From NCBI GenBank assembly GCA_001650895.1, contig LXYH01000030.1:1-64000 (forward strand): a DNA stretch of 64,000 nucleotides, in the 5' to 3' direction. The notes beneath the pieces are model-generated. The model saw only the letters and a list, made by a program, of their open reading frames with translations. It searched no databases and was not told where the DNA came from. The stretch is from Rhodobacteraceae bacterium EhC02. Its GTDB lineage: Bacteria > Pseudomonadota > Alphaproteobacteria > Rhodobacterales > Rhodobacteraceae. The translations under genes were made by a program, and so were the position numbers. Below are positions 25,751-38,492 of this stretch, one piece after another (position 1 is the first letter of the stretch; each line of letters starts with the position of its first letter).

Positions 25751-25772
25751 GTCGCTGTCGCTGTCGCTGTCG
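25751..25772. repeat. Short tandem hexamer upstream of corA
   Basis: GTCGCT is repeated three times plus a partial fourth unit, 15-36 bases before the corA start codon. Its length could vary by slippage, changing leader length but not reading frame. Confidence 0.7.
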
Positions 25773-25924
25773 GGCACAGGTTAAGGGACGGCACGTATCG
25801 CAGCAAGGCAAGCGGCGGCAGGACGGAACCGCGCATCGCGCCTGCACATAAATGCCCCGGAGCGATCTTCACCGCGCCGCTATGTTGCGTCACTAGGCGT
25901 GCGGAACAGCAGGGTAGACGGCAA

Positions 25925-26539
25925 ATGGTTTTCGGGTTTCGGCGCAAAGCGGTGGACAGCATCTCGGACCGAGCGTGGCAAAAGACGCTGGCCTTCTAAC
26001 AGCATGGCCAGCATGTCAGCCAGATCAAGCATGGCACGATCCTGCATCCGAAGACGAACCCGCAGCACTATCCCGGTGTGACGCAAGAAGACTGGATGGC
26101 TATCGGGCAATATGACCTGATGGCGGATATCGTGCGGACGGCTGGCGCCGACCGGATCGAGGATGTGACAGGCCCCTACCGGACATTCCTGCACCTGATC
26201 GCCGTCACCGCCGTCGCGGATGTCGCGGGTTTCGCGGCGGCGATGGCGCAGGCCCCGGCCGGCATGGCCGAACAGTTGCGCTCGGTCCGCGCGGGATGGG
26301 CCACGGCACGCTTGGCGCCGATGCCCCGCGCCCTGCCCGGCGAAAGCGGCAAGATTCTGCTGGCCCGGCTCAATCGGGGGATGACGGTTTCGGCGGCCTA
26401 TGCCCTTGGTCTGGCGCAATTGCGCTCTGGCAGCTTCGTGGACAATGCCACGCAGCATTTTCTGCTGCCCTATGCGGTGCAACGCTACCGCGCAGTGGCG
26501 GCGAAGACCTCCGGCTTCTGGCAGACCGCACCCGAATAA
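25925..26539 (+). pseudogene. Unknown protein gene interrupted by an in-frame TAA
   Basis: From ATG 25925 the frame reads 24 codons (MVFGFRRKAVDSISDRAWQK to AF), then meets TAA at 25997-25999. The same frame continues open without another stop for 179 codons to 26539. The joined product would be 204 residues. Translation just after the stop (QHGQHVSQIKHGTILHPK) is protein-like, and no good start with a ribosome site is found downstream; GTG 26078 has none. Either the gene is broken by a one-base nonsense change (for example TAC to TAA), or a shorter product starts at 26078. The second half is an ordinary Ala-rich helical protein that I cannot place in a family. Confidence 0.6.
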
Positions 26540-26576
26540 ACGGGGCTGACCCACCCGGAGCGCGCGGGGCTGAGAC

Positions 26577-27355
26577 TCAGACCGTCAGGGTAAAGAACAT
26601 CCGCCGGAACGGGAAAAGCACCGTGCCATCGGCGGCGGCGGGATAGACCTTGTCCATCACCGCCTCATAAGCGGTGATCAGCCGCGTCTGTTCCGCAGCG
26701 CTCAGCGCGGCCAGGATCGGCCGGGCATAGGTTGTCTCGGTAAAGCGCCGCACGGGGTGGCCATCTTCGCAAGCATCAAGTTGCTGATAATATTCGGTTT
26801 CCCACAGGCTGAGCTCGCCCAGAGGCGACAGAAGCCGGTGATATTCGGCCGGGCGCAGGACGCCGGGGCCCTGCTGCGGATCGACGCGGCCGGGAAACAG
26901 CTCCTCGGCCAGCGACAGCCAGAGGCGGTGCGACGGCGCGTTGTTCTGATGCGGCACCTGCACGGCCAAGGTGCCCCCCTTGGTCAGCATCCCGGCTAGC
27001 CGCGGAATGAGGCTGGCGTGATCCGGCAACCAGTGCAGCACGGCGTTGCAGAAAATCAATGCGGGCGGCGCACCGTCGGGGGACCATGTGGCGATATCCG
27101 CCTGCCGCAAGCTGTCATAAAGGCCAAGGGCCTCTGCCTCGGCCAGCATCGCGGGCGAGCTGTCGATGCCCGTGACGGGCCTGCCGCGTGTTGCAAGGGC
27201 GGCGGCAGCGGCACCATTGCCGCAGCCCAGGTCGATGACCGGCCCGGGCGGCAGCGGGCCAAGCGCGCGCAGAAGATCCATCGCGGGGCGCAAGCGCAAA
27301 CCCCGGAACCTGCTGTAGGTCCCGGGGTTCCAGTCGTTATCAGGCGCGGCTGACA

Positions 27356-27356
<1 letters not shown>
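26577..27356 (-). CDS. tam: Trans-aconitate 2-methyltransferase-like SAM enzyme
   Basis: 259 residues with a class I SAM-methyltransferase fold. Motif I is VIDLGCGNGAAAAAL (about 40-54), the acidic residue that binds the ribose is in VTGIDSSPAML, and motif IV is FCNAVLHWLPDH. The opening DWNPGTYSRFRGLRLRPA and the overall layout match Tam, which methylates trans-aconitate. Its start shares one base with the stop of ftsH (TAATG), so it is read as the distal gene of the ftsH unit. Substrate by similarity only. Confidence 0.85.
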
Positions 27357-29266
<1,910 letters not shown>

Positions 29267-29346
29267 GGCATGTCTCCCACAAATCTTGCGGCCCGTGGCA
29301 AGATGCGACGAACCATAGCCGTAAAATAGGCAACAAATGGTTTACT

Positions 29347-30609
29347 TCAATGCGAAAGCGCCGTGTCGTGAAAATCCGCGACAATCCGCGCGATCCAACC
29401 CTGGCCCCACCCGGCCAGCGGCGCCGCGACAAGCCTGTCGCCCCGCCAGATCGCGGGCGACGCCAGAAGCGATGCACGCGCCCGGCCCGTTTCACGCCAA
29501 TCGGGGCAAAGCCGCAACCCCGCCTCGCCCAGGGCGGCAAGGCACAAGGCGGGATCATGCGGCCCCTCCAGCCGCCAACGCCCATCCCAGACGGCATCCG
29601 TGGCGCAGCGCAGATCGCGTACAGCGTTGAATTCGCGAAAGATTCGCAAACCGCCCCGCTCTTGCCGCAGAATGCAGCCCATCAGGGTGCGCTGCCCGTC
29701 CATGCCACCTTCTGCAAGCAATGACAGGATATCTTCGCGCCGGGGGGGATAGGCGGCCGTTCCGACCCAGACCAGCGCCGCAACCAGAATACGGCGGCGC
29801 AGGTCCAGCGGATGCGCTGCAAGACCATCCCAATCCACGACCAGATCGCCGTGATCCTGACGCACCATGCTTTGTGACAATCCCGCCGCGCAGGCGTCAA
29901 GCGCGTCGCGCGCCTCGTCCATGTGCTGCGACACGCGTGCCAGCGTCGCGGCATCGATGCCCAGAGGGGCCAGCGCCGCAAGCGCCGCGCGGGCACGCAC
30001 CCTTTCGAAGCGGCTGTCGTCATTGGACGGATCTTCGATCCAGTCCGCGCCGATGCCGCGCAGAAAGGCACGCAGCGTGGCGCGGTCGGTCCCCAGCAGC
30101 GGGCGGCACCAGGTCACGCCGTTGCGCGGAAACCGCGCGGCCATGCCGGACAACCCGTCCACACCGGCCGTGCGCGCAAGGCGCATCAGGAAAGTCTCGG
30201 CCTGATCGTCGCGCGTATGCCCCAGAAGGATCGTGCCGATCCCTTGCGCCCGCGCCCAATCGGCGATCAGGGCGTAACGGGCGGCGCGGGCCCTTGCCTG
30301 CAGGTTGCCCTGCCCGTCCCAGCCTTCCCAGCGCAGGGTGTCATGTGGCACCCCCAGCGCCTTGCAGATCGCGGCCACGCGCGCGGCCTCATGGGCGCTT
30401 TCGGCACGAAGCCCGTGATCGACCGTCACCGCATGCAGCGGTCTGCCGGAACCGGCAGCCACCGAGTGCGCAAGATGCAGCAATGCAACCGAGTCCCCGC
30501 CCCCCGATACGGCAAGGGCAATCGCACCGGGATCCGCGTTCTCGATCGCCAGCAACACGGCCGTGCGGGCTGCGGCTGCACCGTCAGCAGCCCCCTGGCT
30601 CAAAGGCAT
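29347..30609 (-). CDS. tilS: TilS, tRNA(Ile)-lysidine synthase
   Basis: 420 residues. The ATP pyrophosphatase loop SGGGDSVALLHLA is at about 35-47, and the second region LGHTRDDQAETFLMRL with MRPL-like WCRPLLG follows. It changes C34 of the CAU-anticodon isoleucine tRNA to lysidine, an essential step. It overlaps ybgF by 10 bases and precedes ftsH, the standard order in Rhodobacterales. Confidence 0.95.
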   Translation of the reverse strand: MPLSQGAADGAAAARTAVLLAIENADPGAIALAVSGGGDSVALLHLAHSVAAGSGRPLHAVTVDHGLRAESAHEAARVAAICKALGVPHDTLRWEGWDGQGNLQARARAARYALIADWARAQGIGTILLGHTRDDQAETFLMRLARTAGVDGLSGMAARFPRNGVTWCRPLLGTDRATLRAFLRGIGADWIEDPSNDDSRFERVRARAALAALAPLGIDAATLARVSQHMDEARDALDACAAGLSQSMVRQDHGDLVVDWDGLAAHPLDLRRRILVAALVWVGTAAYPPRREDILSLLAEGGMDGQRTLMGCILRQERGGLRIFREFNAVRDLRCATDAVWDGRWRLEGPHDPALCLAALGEAGLRLCPDWRETGRARASLLASPAIWRGDRLVAAPLAGWGQGWIARIVADFHDTALSH

Positions 30610-31490
30610 CCAAGGCGCGCGCGCGCCTCTTGCGCGGGGACGACGCTGGCGGATTGCGGGAAGCGAAATCCGACCTCCTGCAAGGTGGTGCAGGCTTCCT
30701 GCGTCTGGCCCAGACGTCCCAGCGCCTCGCCCAGAAGGAACAGGGCCTCAGGCGCCTGCGGACCGGTCTGATCGGTCGTGAAGGCCGACAGATAGGCGCG
30801 CGCGGCACCGCGCACGTCGTCCAGCTGTGCCAGGGCCTTGCCCCGGTTCACATCGGCCTCGGCGCTCAGCGGTCCGCCCGGATAGGTCTCGTTAAAGGCC
30901 GCAAAGAGGTCCGCGGCGCTGCGAAAGTCACTTGACGCGAGCGCCGCCGCCGCCCGCTCGAAATCAGCGCGTTCACTGACGGCCAGTTCGGTCTCTGGCG
31001 CGGCCAGGGTCGGGGCCGGCTGCAACGGCGCGGCGATCTGCCCCGTCGTGGCCGGTGCCGTGCCGCCGCCCAGTGTCGTGGTCTGACCCAGCTTGCCGAT
31101 GTCGCACCCCGGCTCCAGCTCGCAGAGGCGGAATTCCAGGTCGCCCAGACGGGTCGTGCCGTCGGACACGATGGCATTGATGCGGAATTCCAGCTCCTCG
31201 GTCTTGCGGGTCAGGCGTTGCAGTTCGCTTTCCATCAGGCCGACACGGTCCAGAACGCTGCCGCCGGGGATGGTGACCCCCGGCGCGCCGGTGGTGGACA
31301 ATTCACGGCGCAGGCGCTGCACCTCGACGAAAAGGACCGACATTTCCTGCCGGATATCCGCCAGGGTCTGGCTGTCCTGCGCCGGGGCAGCCTGCGGCAG
31401 CGCCAGGCCAAGGCCCAGAGCGGCGGCCATGACGGCCAAGCGCAGGTGGTTGGGGATCAGCCCCAGCCGGGATGCAGCGCGATACGTCAT
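30600..31490 (-). CDS. cpoB: YbgF/CpoB, Tol-Pal system periplasmic coordinator
   Basis: 296 residues. A signal peptide ends around AAPAQD (about 38). A trimerising coiled coil follows (about 42-110: IRQEMSVLFVEVQRLRREL to LEFRINAIV), then a linker and three TPR-like repeats in the last 125 residues (FERAAAALASSDFRSAADLFAAF onwards). It coordinates outer-membrane constriction with peptidoglycan synthesis. It comes 13 bases after pal and overlaps tilS. Confidence 0.93.
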   Translation of the reverse strand: MTYRAASRLGLIPNHLRLAVMAAALGLGLALPQAAPAQDSQTLADIRQEMSVLFVEVQRLRRELSTTGAPGVTIPGGSVLDRVGLMESELQRLTRKTEELEFRINAIVSDGTTRLGDLEFRLCELEPGCDIGKLGQTTTLGGGTAPATTGQIAAPLQPAPTLAAPETELAVSERADFERAAAALASSDFRSAADLFAAFNETYPGGPLSAEADVNRGKALAQLDDVRGAARAYLSAFTTDQTGPQAPEALFLLGEALGRLGQTQEACTTLQEVGFRFPQSASVVPAQEARARLGCL

Positions 31491-31503
31491 GAATGCCCCC
31501 CGA

Positions 31504-32019
31504 TCAGCCGGACAGGCCGGCCGAGATCACGGTCACGGCGCGGCGGTTCTGGGAATAGCAGGCCTCGTCGCTGCACAGCTCGATGGGGCGTTCCTTGCCA
31601 TAGCTGATCACCCGCAGGCGACTGGAGGCCACACCGCGCGAAATCAGGTATTCCTGCACGGCATTGGCACGGCGCGCACCAAGGGCAAGGTTGTACTCGC
31701 GCGTGCCCTGCTCGTCCGCATGGCCTTCGATGATGGCGACATAATCGGTGTTGGTCATCAGCCACTGCGCCTGACCGTCAAGAACCGCCTGGTACTGCGG
31801 CGTGATCGAAGACTGGTCGACCGGGAACAGCACGCGATCACCGATCGTCTGCTGGAAATAGAGCGGCGACCGCGGGTCGGACGCGCTACCGGGTGCGCCG
31901 ATACCGCCGATACCGCCCGCGCCACCGGCCCCGCCTGCGCTGTCGAAACGGTCGGGATTGGTGCAAGCGGCCAGCGCGAGAACCGATGCAAGGATAATGC
32001 CGCGCGAAAGAAGTGCCAT
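31504..32019 (-). CDS. pal: Pal, peptidoglycan-associated lipoprotein
   Basis: 171 residues. Signal peptide with lipobox LAAC, a Gly-rich spacer (GGAGGAGGIGGIG), and an OmpA-like domain with the peptidoglycan-binding pattern EGHADEQGTREYNLALGARR. I start at 32019 (MALLSRG) with GAGG upstream, rather than at the longer frame to 32049. It is anchored in the outer membrane, binds peptidoglycan, and is bound by TolB. Confidence 0.96.
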   Translation of the reverse strand: MALLSRGIILASVLALAACTNPDRFDSAGGAGGAGGIGGIGAPGSASDPRSPLYFQQTIGDRVLFPVDQSSITPQYQAVLDGQAQWLMTNTDYVAIIEGHADEQGTREYNLALGARRANAVQEYLISRGVASSRLRVISYGKERPIELCSDEACYSQNRRAVTVISAGLSG

Positions 32020-32122
32020 GGAAGATGCCTCGTTTTTGTTGTGTGTCATCTGGGTTTGCCTGTGTCTGTTCCGTTCTTAGCATAATCGCGGGGCCAAGGG
32101 AATCGATGCCCGCGCGATCGGC

Positions 32123-33442
32123 TTATCTTTGCAACGGGGACCATGCCGGATCGGATGCCCCGCCCTCGGTCCTGATCTGCTTGAGGTTGCGCCCCGAGAT
32201 GTCCACGGAATAGAGCGAAGCCGCCCCGGACTCGCCTTGCGTCTCGCGGGTGAACATGATCACGCGGCCGTTGGGCGACCATGTGGGGCCCTCATCCAGG
32301 AAGGATGCGGTCAGCAGGCGCTCTTCGGATCCGTCGGTGCGCATCACGCCGATATGGAACCGGCCCTTGGATTGCTTGGTAAAGGCGATCAGGTCACCGC
32401 GCGGCGACCAGACGGGCGTGCCGTAACGGCCCTGCCCAAAGCTGATGCGCTGCGGCTCGCCGCCATTCGCGCTCATGATATAGAGTTGCTGTGTGCCGCT
32501 GCGGTCGCTTTCAAAGACGATCCGGCTGCCGTCGGGGCTGAAGCTGGGCGCGGTCTCGATCGAGGGTGTCGATGTCAGACGCGTGGTCGCGCCCGAATTG
32601 ATGTCCATCCGGTAGATGTCGGTATTGCCGCCGGTCGTCAGCGAATAGACCACCGTGTTGCCGTCGGGGGCAAAGCGGGGCGCAAAGCTCATCGTGCCTT
32701 CCTGCGTTGGCAGGGCGCGCCGCCCGACCGAAGCAACATCCATCACGTAGATGCGCGGAAACCCGGATTCGTAGCTGGTGAACAGGATGCGGTCCCCCGT
32801 GGGCGAAAACCGCGGTGCCAGCACGATGGCGTTGCTGTCGGTCAGATACTGCACGTTTGCGCCGTCATAATCCATGATGGCCAGACGCTTGCGGCGGTCG
32901 TCCTTGGGGCCGGTCTCGGCCACGTAGACCACGCGGCTGTCGAAATATCCGCCCTCGCCCGTGATCCGGCTGTAGACCGCATCGGCCACCTTGTGCGCCA
33001 TGCGCCGCCAGCCGGCCTGCGTGCCGTTGAACTGCAGACCATCGCCAAGCTCCTGCCCGGCAAAGACGTCGTAAAGGCGGAACTTGACCGCGATCGACCC
33101 GTCGCCCCCGACGCTGACCGCGCCCGAGATCAGCGCCTGCGCGTTGATGGCCCGCCAGTCGGCGAATTGCACGGGGCTGTTGAAACTGGTGATCTGGCTG
33201 ATGAAAGCATTGGACGGGATCTCGCGGAACAGGCCTGTTCCGGTCAGGTCCTCGGCCACAACCCGCGAGATCGCCCGCGCCAGTTCCGCCGCAGCGGCGT
33301 TCTCGGCCACGAAATCGGGATTGGCGAAGGGCAAGGGCTCGATCACGCCCTCGGTGATCTCGATGCGCAGAGGGCCGGTCTGAGCCGCCGCCGGCATGGC
33401 AAGAACGACCAGGGCCGCCAGCAGGGTCAACACACGTGTCAT
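32123..33442 (-). CDS. tolB: TolB, periplasmic beta-propeller of the Tol-Pal system
   Basis: 439 residues. A signal peptide ([15 protein letters not shown]) is followed by an N-terminal alpha/beta domain and a six-bladed propeller with WD40-like repeats ([58 protein letters not shown]). Its ATG shares one base with the tolA stop (TAATG). A 103-base gap separates it from pal. Confidence 0.97.
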   Translation of the reverse strand: MTRVLTLLAALVVLAMPAAAQTGPLRIEITEGVIEPLPFANPDFVAENAAAAELARAISRVVAEDLTGTGLFREIPSNAFISQITSFNSPVQFADWRAINAQALISGAVSVGGDGSIAVKFRLYDVFAGQELGDGLQFNGTQAGWRRMAHKVADAVYSRITGEGGYFDSRVVYVAETGPKDDRRKRLAIMDYDGANVQYLTDSNAIVLAPRFSPTGDRILFTSYESGFPRIYVMDVASVGRRALPTQEGTMSFAPRFAPDGNTVVYSLTTGGNTDIYRMDINSGATTRLTSTPSIETAPSFSPDGSRIVFESDRSGTQQLYIMSANGGEPQRISFGQGRYGTPVWSPRGDLIAFTKQSKGRFHIGVMRTDGSEERLLTASFLDEGPTWSPNGRVIMFTRETQGESGAASLYSVDISGRNLKQIRTEGGASDPAWSPLQR

Positions 33443-34587
33443 TATCTGATCCTCATGTTCTCGGGATTGAACGTCATTTCGATTTCGCGCCACTGGGCGT
33501 ATTTGTCCCGCGGCAGGTTGAAGCCACTGGCCCCGCAGCGGATGATCGCGCGGCGCGCGGATTCAAAGGCCTGGCGTGCGGCGGCCTCTGACCCGCCATC
33601 ATAGCTGAGCATCCTGAGGGTCTCGTTCATGGGACGTCCATCTTCGGACATCGAGACCGCGACGACAACCGTTGTGCGCAGGGCCTCGGAGGACAGCGAT
33701 CCCACGTTCCAGCATTGCTGCACGGCCACGCGCAGCGCGTCACGCTCGCCCGAGGTCATGGGCGGCCCGCTCTGCCCCGCCGGGGTCGGTGTCGCGGGTG
33801 CCGCACCCTCAAGCGCCTGGCGCAGCGCGTCATTGACCGCGTCAGAGGTCGAAGGCTGCTGCACCGCGGGTTGCTGCGGGGCGGGCTGCGGCGTCGGCTG
33901 TTCGCGCGGGGCTTCAGCCACGGGTTCGGGTCGCGCGGGACGGGTGCGGGGGCGCACTGACGTCGTCGGCGCCGCCGAAGGGGGCTCTGTCGCCTCGGTC
34001 ACGATCTGGGTTGTCGCTTCCTCCGGCGCGCCGGCTTCGGCCTCTTCGCGTGGCGTCTCGGCGGCCTCGTCCGGCACGACCTCCTCGGTCACGGTATCGG
34101 CCACGCGAGTGTCCGGCTCGGGGGCGGCCACGGGTTCGGGGGCCACGCGCTCGGCCGGGCGCGGCACGGGGCGCGACGAATTGTCAGGCGCCAGAACGAC
34201 CTGTTCCTGCGGCGGCGGGGCCAGAACGGGGGCGGCATCCGACACCTCGGCAGGCTGCGGCGGCAAGGCCTCTGCGGACTGCGGCACGGGATCGGGCGGC
34301 GGCGCTTCGGTCACCTGCGGCTGGACCGGCTGCGGCGGCGTGGGGTCGGGCTGGCTTTCGGCAGGCGGCGGCGCCTCCTGCAGGGCGGGCGGCGGCGGCA
34401 CGGCCACATCGGTCGTGGCCTCCGGCGGCTGGACAGCGGCCATCATCGCCTCGAACTCGGCCCCGGAAATGACGGACACCTCCGTTACCTCAAAGGGTTC
34501 CGGGGTGGAGTTGAACATGCCGCCAAACAGCACGAACAGGATCAGGGCGATATGCCCGGCGCCAGAAATGTAATAGCCGATCCGCAC
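33442..34587 (-). CDS. tolA: TolA, envelope-spanning Tol protein with Pro/Glu-rich linker
   Basis: 381 residues. One membrane helix (about 8-26, [16 protein letters not shown]) is followed by a 230-residue linker very rich in Pro, Ala, Glu and Thr. The C-terminal domain (about 290-381) has the [21 protein letters not shown] pattern of TolA domain III. The E. coli linker is an Ala/Lys/Glu helix; here it is proline-rich and should be extended. It links TolQR in the inner membrane to TolB-Pal. Stop overlaps tolB. Confidence 0.9.
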   Translation of the reverse strand: MRIGYYISGAGHIALILFVLFGGMFNSTPEPFEVTEVSVISGAEFEAMMAAVQPPEATTDVAVPPPPALQEAPPPAESQPDPTPPQPVQPQVTEAPPPDPVPQSAEALPPQPAEVSDAAPVLAPPPQEQVVLAPDNSSRPVPRPAERVAPEPVAAPEPDTRVADTVTEEVVPDEAAETPREEAEAGAPEEATTQIVTEATEPPSAAPTTSVRPRTRPARPEPVAEAPREQPTPQPAPQQPAVQQPSTSDAVNDALRQALEGAAPATPTPAGQSGPPMTSGERDALRVAVQQCWNVGSLSSEALRTTVVVAVSMSEDGRPMNETLRMLSYDGGSEAAARQAFESARRAIIRCGASGFNLPRDKYAQWREIEMTFNPENMRIR

Positions 34588-34595
34588 GGCGCCCC

Positions 34596-35090
34596 TCAGT
34601 TGCCCTGCCCGGCGGGCTGGCTTCCATCAAGGGAAGGCCCGCCAAGATCGGTCACCAGACCGATGTTGGAAAAGCCACCACGGTTCAGCGCGCCCATCAC
34701 CGTGACCACCTCGGCATAGGGCACCGCGCCATCCGCGCGCAGAAAGACGCGGTCACCCTCACGCTCGGCGGCAATGGCTTGCAGGCGCGGAACCAGCTCG
34801 TTCAGGGGCACTTCGGTCATCATGATCATGACCTGCCCATCGGCCGTCATGGTGATGCTCAGCGGCTCTTCCTGCTCGGCGGGCAGCGATGTGGCGGCCG
34901 TCTTGGGCAATTCCACCGGCACGCCGACCGTCATCAGCGGCGCCGCGACCATGAATATGATCAGAAGCACCAGCATCACGTCCACGAAGGGCGTGATGTT
35001 GATCTCGGACACGACACCGGCGCGACCTGCACCGCGCCGCCGTCCCCGGCGCGATCCGCCACCACCGTTCTTGACGACACCCGCACCCAT
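34596..35090 (-). CDS. tolR: TolR, proton-channel subunit (ExbD family)
   Basis: 164 residues. After a basic, Gly/Arg-rich N-terminus (SRRGRRRGAGRAG), one membrane helix carries the essential Asp (INITPFVDVMLVLLIIFMVAAP, Asp about 37). A periplasmic domain follows. With TolQ it turns proton-motive force into movement of TolA. It lies 3 bases after tolQ and 8 before tolA. Confidence 0.95.
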   Translation of the reverse strand: MGAGVVKNGGGGSRRGRRRGAGRAGVVSEINITPFVDVMLVLLIIFMVAAPLMTVGVPVELPKTAATSLPAEQEEPLSITMTADGQVMIMMTEVPLNELVPRLQAIAAEREGDRVFLRADGAVPYAEVVTVMGALNRGGFSNIGLVTDLGGPSLDGSQPAGQGN

Positions 35091-35093
35091 CGC

Positions 35094-35789
<696 letters not shown>

Positions 35790-35888
35790 AAGCCTGCTCT
35801 TGGTGTCGGCCGCTTTTGCGGTCCATTTGGCAGGCAAACTACCTTAGTTGAAAGGGGAAGGCCAACACATCTGCGTCATTCGATCACG

Positions 35889-36275
35889 TCAATGCAACAT
35901 ATGGCGGATATTTGCCGGCATACGGGCAGGATGGCCGGTGTCTGTGATCACGACAACCGTCACGACGGCATGAAAGAGCCGATCCTCGCCGCGCTTGACC
36001 ACCTGGTCCATCACAAGCCGCGCACCGGTGACCTGCACCACCTCGGTCTCGACGACAAGTTCGTCATCCAGACGCGCGGGCATCAGATAGTCGGCCTCGA
36101 CCCGGCGCACCGCGAACACGAGGCCGTTTGCCTTCATGGCGTTCTGGTCGATCCCCAGTCCCCGCACCCAGTCGCTGCGCGCGCGTTCGATATAGCGCAG
36201 GTAATTGGCGTAATAGACGATCCCCGCCATGTCGGTGTCCTCATAGTAGACGCGGATCGGCAGGGTATGGGGCAT
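35889..36275 (-). CDS. ybgC: YbgC, Tol-Pal-associated acyl-CoA thioesterase
   Basis: 128 residues, hotdog fold with the 4-hydroxybenzoyl-CoA thioesterase signature VYYEDTDMAGIVYYANYLRYIERARSDW, in which Asp13-type residue and the Y-Y-x-N-Y block are visible. It hydrolyses short-chain or other acyl-CoA and is nearly always placed before tolQ, as here. ATG 36275 follows AAGGA; a longer frame to 36338 has no ribosome site. bhcD ends 66 bases upstream, so read-through from the bhc operon is possible. Confidence 0.94.
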   Translation of the reverse strand: MPHTLPIRVYYEDTDMAGIVYYANYLRYIERARSDWVRGLGIDQNAMKANGLVFAVRRVEADYLMPARLDDELVVETEVVQVTGARLVMDQVVKRGEDRLFHAVVTVVVITDTGHPARMPANIRHMLH

Positions 36276-36341
36276 GGGTTGGTCCTTCGGATCAGGATGG
36301 TTCGGGCCAAACTTGACCACAAACCACCCCGACCGCAAGGC

Positions 36342-37316
36342 TCAGAGCGTCACGGCCGCACCCAGGCCCCGCTCCTGCGCGCCGCGCATCGCCACATGCG
36401 CCACGGCCAGATCCTGCAGGCCGACGCCAGTGCCGTCGAAGACGGTGATCTGATCGGCGCTGGTGCGCCCCTTGTGGGTGCCGTTGATCACGGCACCGAT
36501 GGGGGTGATGTCACCCTCGCTGATCAGCCCCGCACCTATGGCATGCTGCGCCTCGCCAATGGTGACGGATTGCGCCACCTCGTCGGTAAAGACCGAGGCC
36601 GCCGCCAGCAGGTTGGCATCCACCTCCTGCTTGCCCTTGGTGTCGGTGCCCATGCAGGCCACATGCGTGCCCGGCTTGATCCAGTCCCGCATCATCAGCG
36701 GCTCGAAGGCCGAGGTGATGGTGATGATCACATCCGCCGCCGCCCCCAGCGCCTCGCGCTCGACCGCCTCGAAGGGCAGGCCCAGTTCGGCCGCGACCGC
36801 GGCCAGCTTGGGCAGCATCTCGGGATGGGGGTTCCAGGCCAAGACCTTTTCGAACTTGCGCTGGCGCACCGCCGCGCGCAGCTGGAAGGCGGATTGATGC
36901 CCCGCCCCCACCATGCCGAGAACCCTGGCATCGGGCCGCGCCAGATGGGCAATCGACACCGAAGACGCTGCCGCCGTGCGGATCGCCGTCAGGTAATTGC
37001 CACCCACCAGCGCCTGCAACTGGCCGGTATCGGGGTCGAACAGGAAGATGGTGGACTGATGATTTGTCAACCCGCGCGCCATATTGCCGGGCCAAAACCC
37101 CCCTGATTTCACGCCAAGCGCCATGCCGGCCTTGTCAAAACCCGACTTGAAGCCGTAAAGCGCGTCCGCATGGCCCAGCGCCTCGCGCACCACCGGAAAG
37201 TTGCGCGCATCGCCCCGCGCCATGGCGGCGAAGACACCCTCGACCGCCGTAAAGGCGGCCTCGGGTGTCACGACCTGGGCGCAGACATCCTCGGGGATGA
37301 TCAGCAGTTCGGGCAT
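36342..37316 (-). CDS. bhcD: BhcD, iminosuccinate reductase (ornithine cyclodeaminase/mu-crystallin family)
   Basis: 324 residues. The ornithine cyclodeaminase family is clear from the Rossmann motif VLGMVGAGHQSAFQL (about 131-145), the GVKSGGFWPGN region near 70 and HVACMGTDTKGKQE near 222-235. In the beta-hydroxyaspartate cycle this protein reduces iminosuccinate to L-aspartate with NAD(P)H. Assignment rests on its place directly after bhcA, bhcB and bhcC: it starts one base after the bhcC stop. Alone it would be called ornithine cyclodeaminase; context makes BhcD much more likely. Confidence 0.9.
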   Translation of the reverse strand: MPELLIIPEDVCAQVVTPEAAFTAVEGVFAAMARGDARNFPVVREALGHADALYGFKSGFDKAGMALGVKSGGFWPGNMARGLTNHQSTIFLFDPDTGQLQALVGGNYLTAIRTAAASSVSIAHLARPDARVLGMVGAGHQSAFQLRAAVRQRKFEKVLAWNPHPEMLPKLAAVAAELGLPFEAVEREALGAAADVIITITSAFEPLMMRDWIKPGTHVACMGTDTKGKQEVDANLLAAASVFTDEVAQSVTIGEAQHAIGAGLISEGDITPIGAVINGTHKGRTSADQITVFDGTGVGLQDLAVAHVAMRGAQERGLGAAVTL

Positions 37317-37317
37317 A

Positions 37318-38481
37318 TCAGAACGCCTTGCCGCGCGCCGAGACGGGCCACAGGGTTTCGACCTTGCCGTTCCGCACGCCGACATACCAGTCATGCACGT
37401 TGCAGGTCGGATCGCAGTGACCGGGGACAAGGCGCAGCTTGTCGTTGACCTTGAGCACACCATCAGGGTCGGCCACGACACCATGTTCATCCGAGCATTT
37501 CACATAGGTCACATCGGTGCGGCCGAAGATCACCGGCAGCCCGCTGTCCACCGACTGCGCCTTGAGGCCGGCGTCCACGATGGCCTTGTCTGCCTTGGCA
37601 TGGGACATCACGCTTGTCAGGATGAACAGCGCGTTTTCCCACTCGCCCTGATCGATGCGCTTGCCGTCCTTGTCCAGGATGCGGCCGTAATCGGCATCCA
37701 TAAACGCGTAGGATCCGCACTGCAGCTCGTTGTAGACGCCCGAATTACCTTCGAAGTAGTAGCTGCCGGTGCCGCCGCCGCCGACGATGTCGCATTCCAG
37801 ACCCTCGGCCTTCAGCCCCTCGACCGCGTCACGCACCTGCGCCACAGCGATGTCGATCTTGGCCTTGCGGTCATCGTAGTTGTCCATGTGCTGCATCGCG
37901 CCCTGATAGGCCTGAAGCCCGGCGAATTTCAGCCCCGGCGCCGCGTCGATCGCCTTGGCGATCTCGATCACCGCAGGCGTGGTGGTGACACCGCAACGCC
38001 CTGCCCCGCAGTCGATTTCCACCAGGCATTCGATCTGCGTGCCATGACGCACGGCGGCAGCCGACAGATCGGCCACGTTGGTCACATCATCCACACAGCA
38101 GATCGCGCGCGCGCCCAGCTTGGGGATCCGCGCCAGACGGTCGATCTTGGCCGGGTCGCGCACCTGGTTGCTGACCAGCACATCCTTGATGCCGCCACGG
38201 GCGAACACCTCGGCCTCGGACACTTTCTGACAGCAGACGCCGCAGGATCCGCCCAGGCTTTCCTGCAGCAGCGCGACATCGACCGATTTGTGCATCTTGC
38301 CATGCACCCGGTGACGCACGCCCATATCCTTGGCGAATTTGCCCATCTTGGCGATGTTGCGCTCCAGCGCGTCCAGATCGAGGATCAGGCAGGGCGTCTG
38401 GATCTCGGATTCATCCATGCCGATGGCGGCCGGAATGTCATAACCGACTTCCAGGTCGGACAGGTTCACATGCTTGTTCAT
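37318..38481 (-). CDS. bhcC: BhcC, beta-hydroxyaspartate aldolase (D-threonine aldolase-like)
   Basis: 387 residues, fold type III PLP enzyme (alanine racemase N-terminal barrel plus D-serine dehydratase-like C-terminal domain). The PLP lysine is in VRHRVHGKMHKS (about 55-66). A C-terminal metal site His/Cys pair is seen in VPGHCDPTCNVHDWY. In the cycle it condenses glycine and glyoxylate to (2R,3S)-beta-hydroxyaspartate. It is the third gene of the operon, 11 bases after bhcB. The aldolase family is clear; the specific reaction is inferred from the full gene set. Confidence 0.92.
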   Translation of the reverse strand: MNKHVNLSDLEVGYDIPAAIGMDESEIQTPCLILDLDALERNIAKMGKFAKDMGVRHRVHGKMHKSVDVALLQESLGGSCGVCCQKVSEAEVFARGGIKDVLVSNQVRDPAKIDRLARIPKLGARAICCVDDVTNVADLSAAAVRHGTQIECLVEIDCGAGRCGVTTTPAVIEIAKAIDAAPGLKFAGLQAYQGAMQHMDNYDDRKAKIDIAVAQVRDAVEGLKAEGLECDIVGGGGTGSYYFEGNSGVYNELQCGSYAFMDADYGRILDKDGKRIDQGEWENALFILTSVMSHAKADKAIVDAGLKAQSVDSGLPVIFGRTDVTYVKCSDEHGVVADPDGVLKVNDKLRLVPGHCDPTCNVHDWYVGVRNGKVETLWPVSARGKAF

Positions 38482-38492
38482 CGCGTTTCTCC

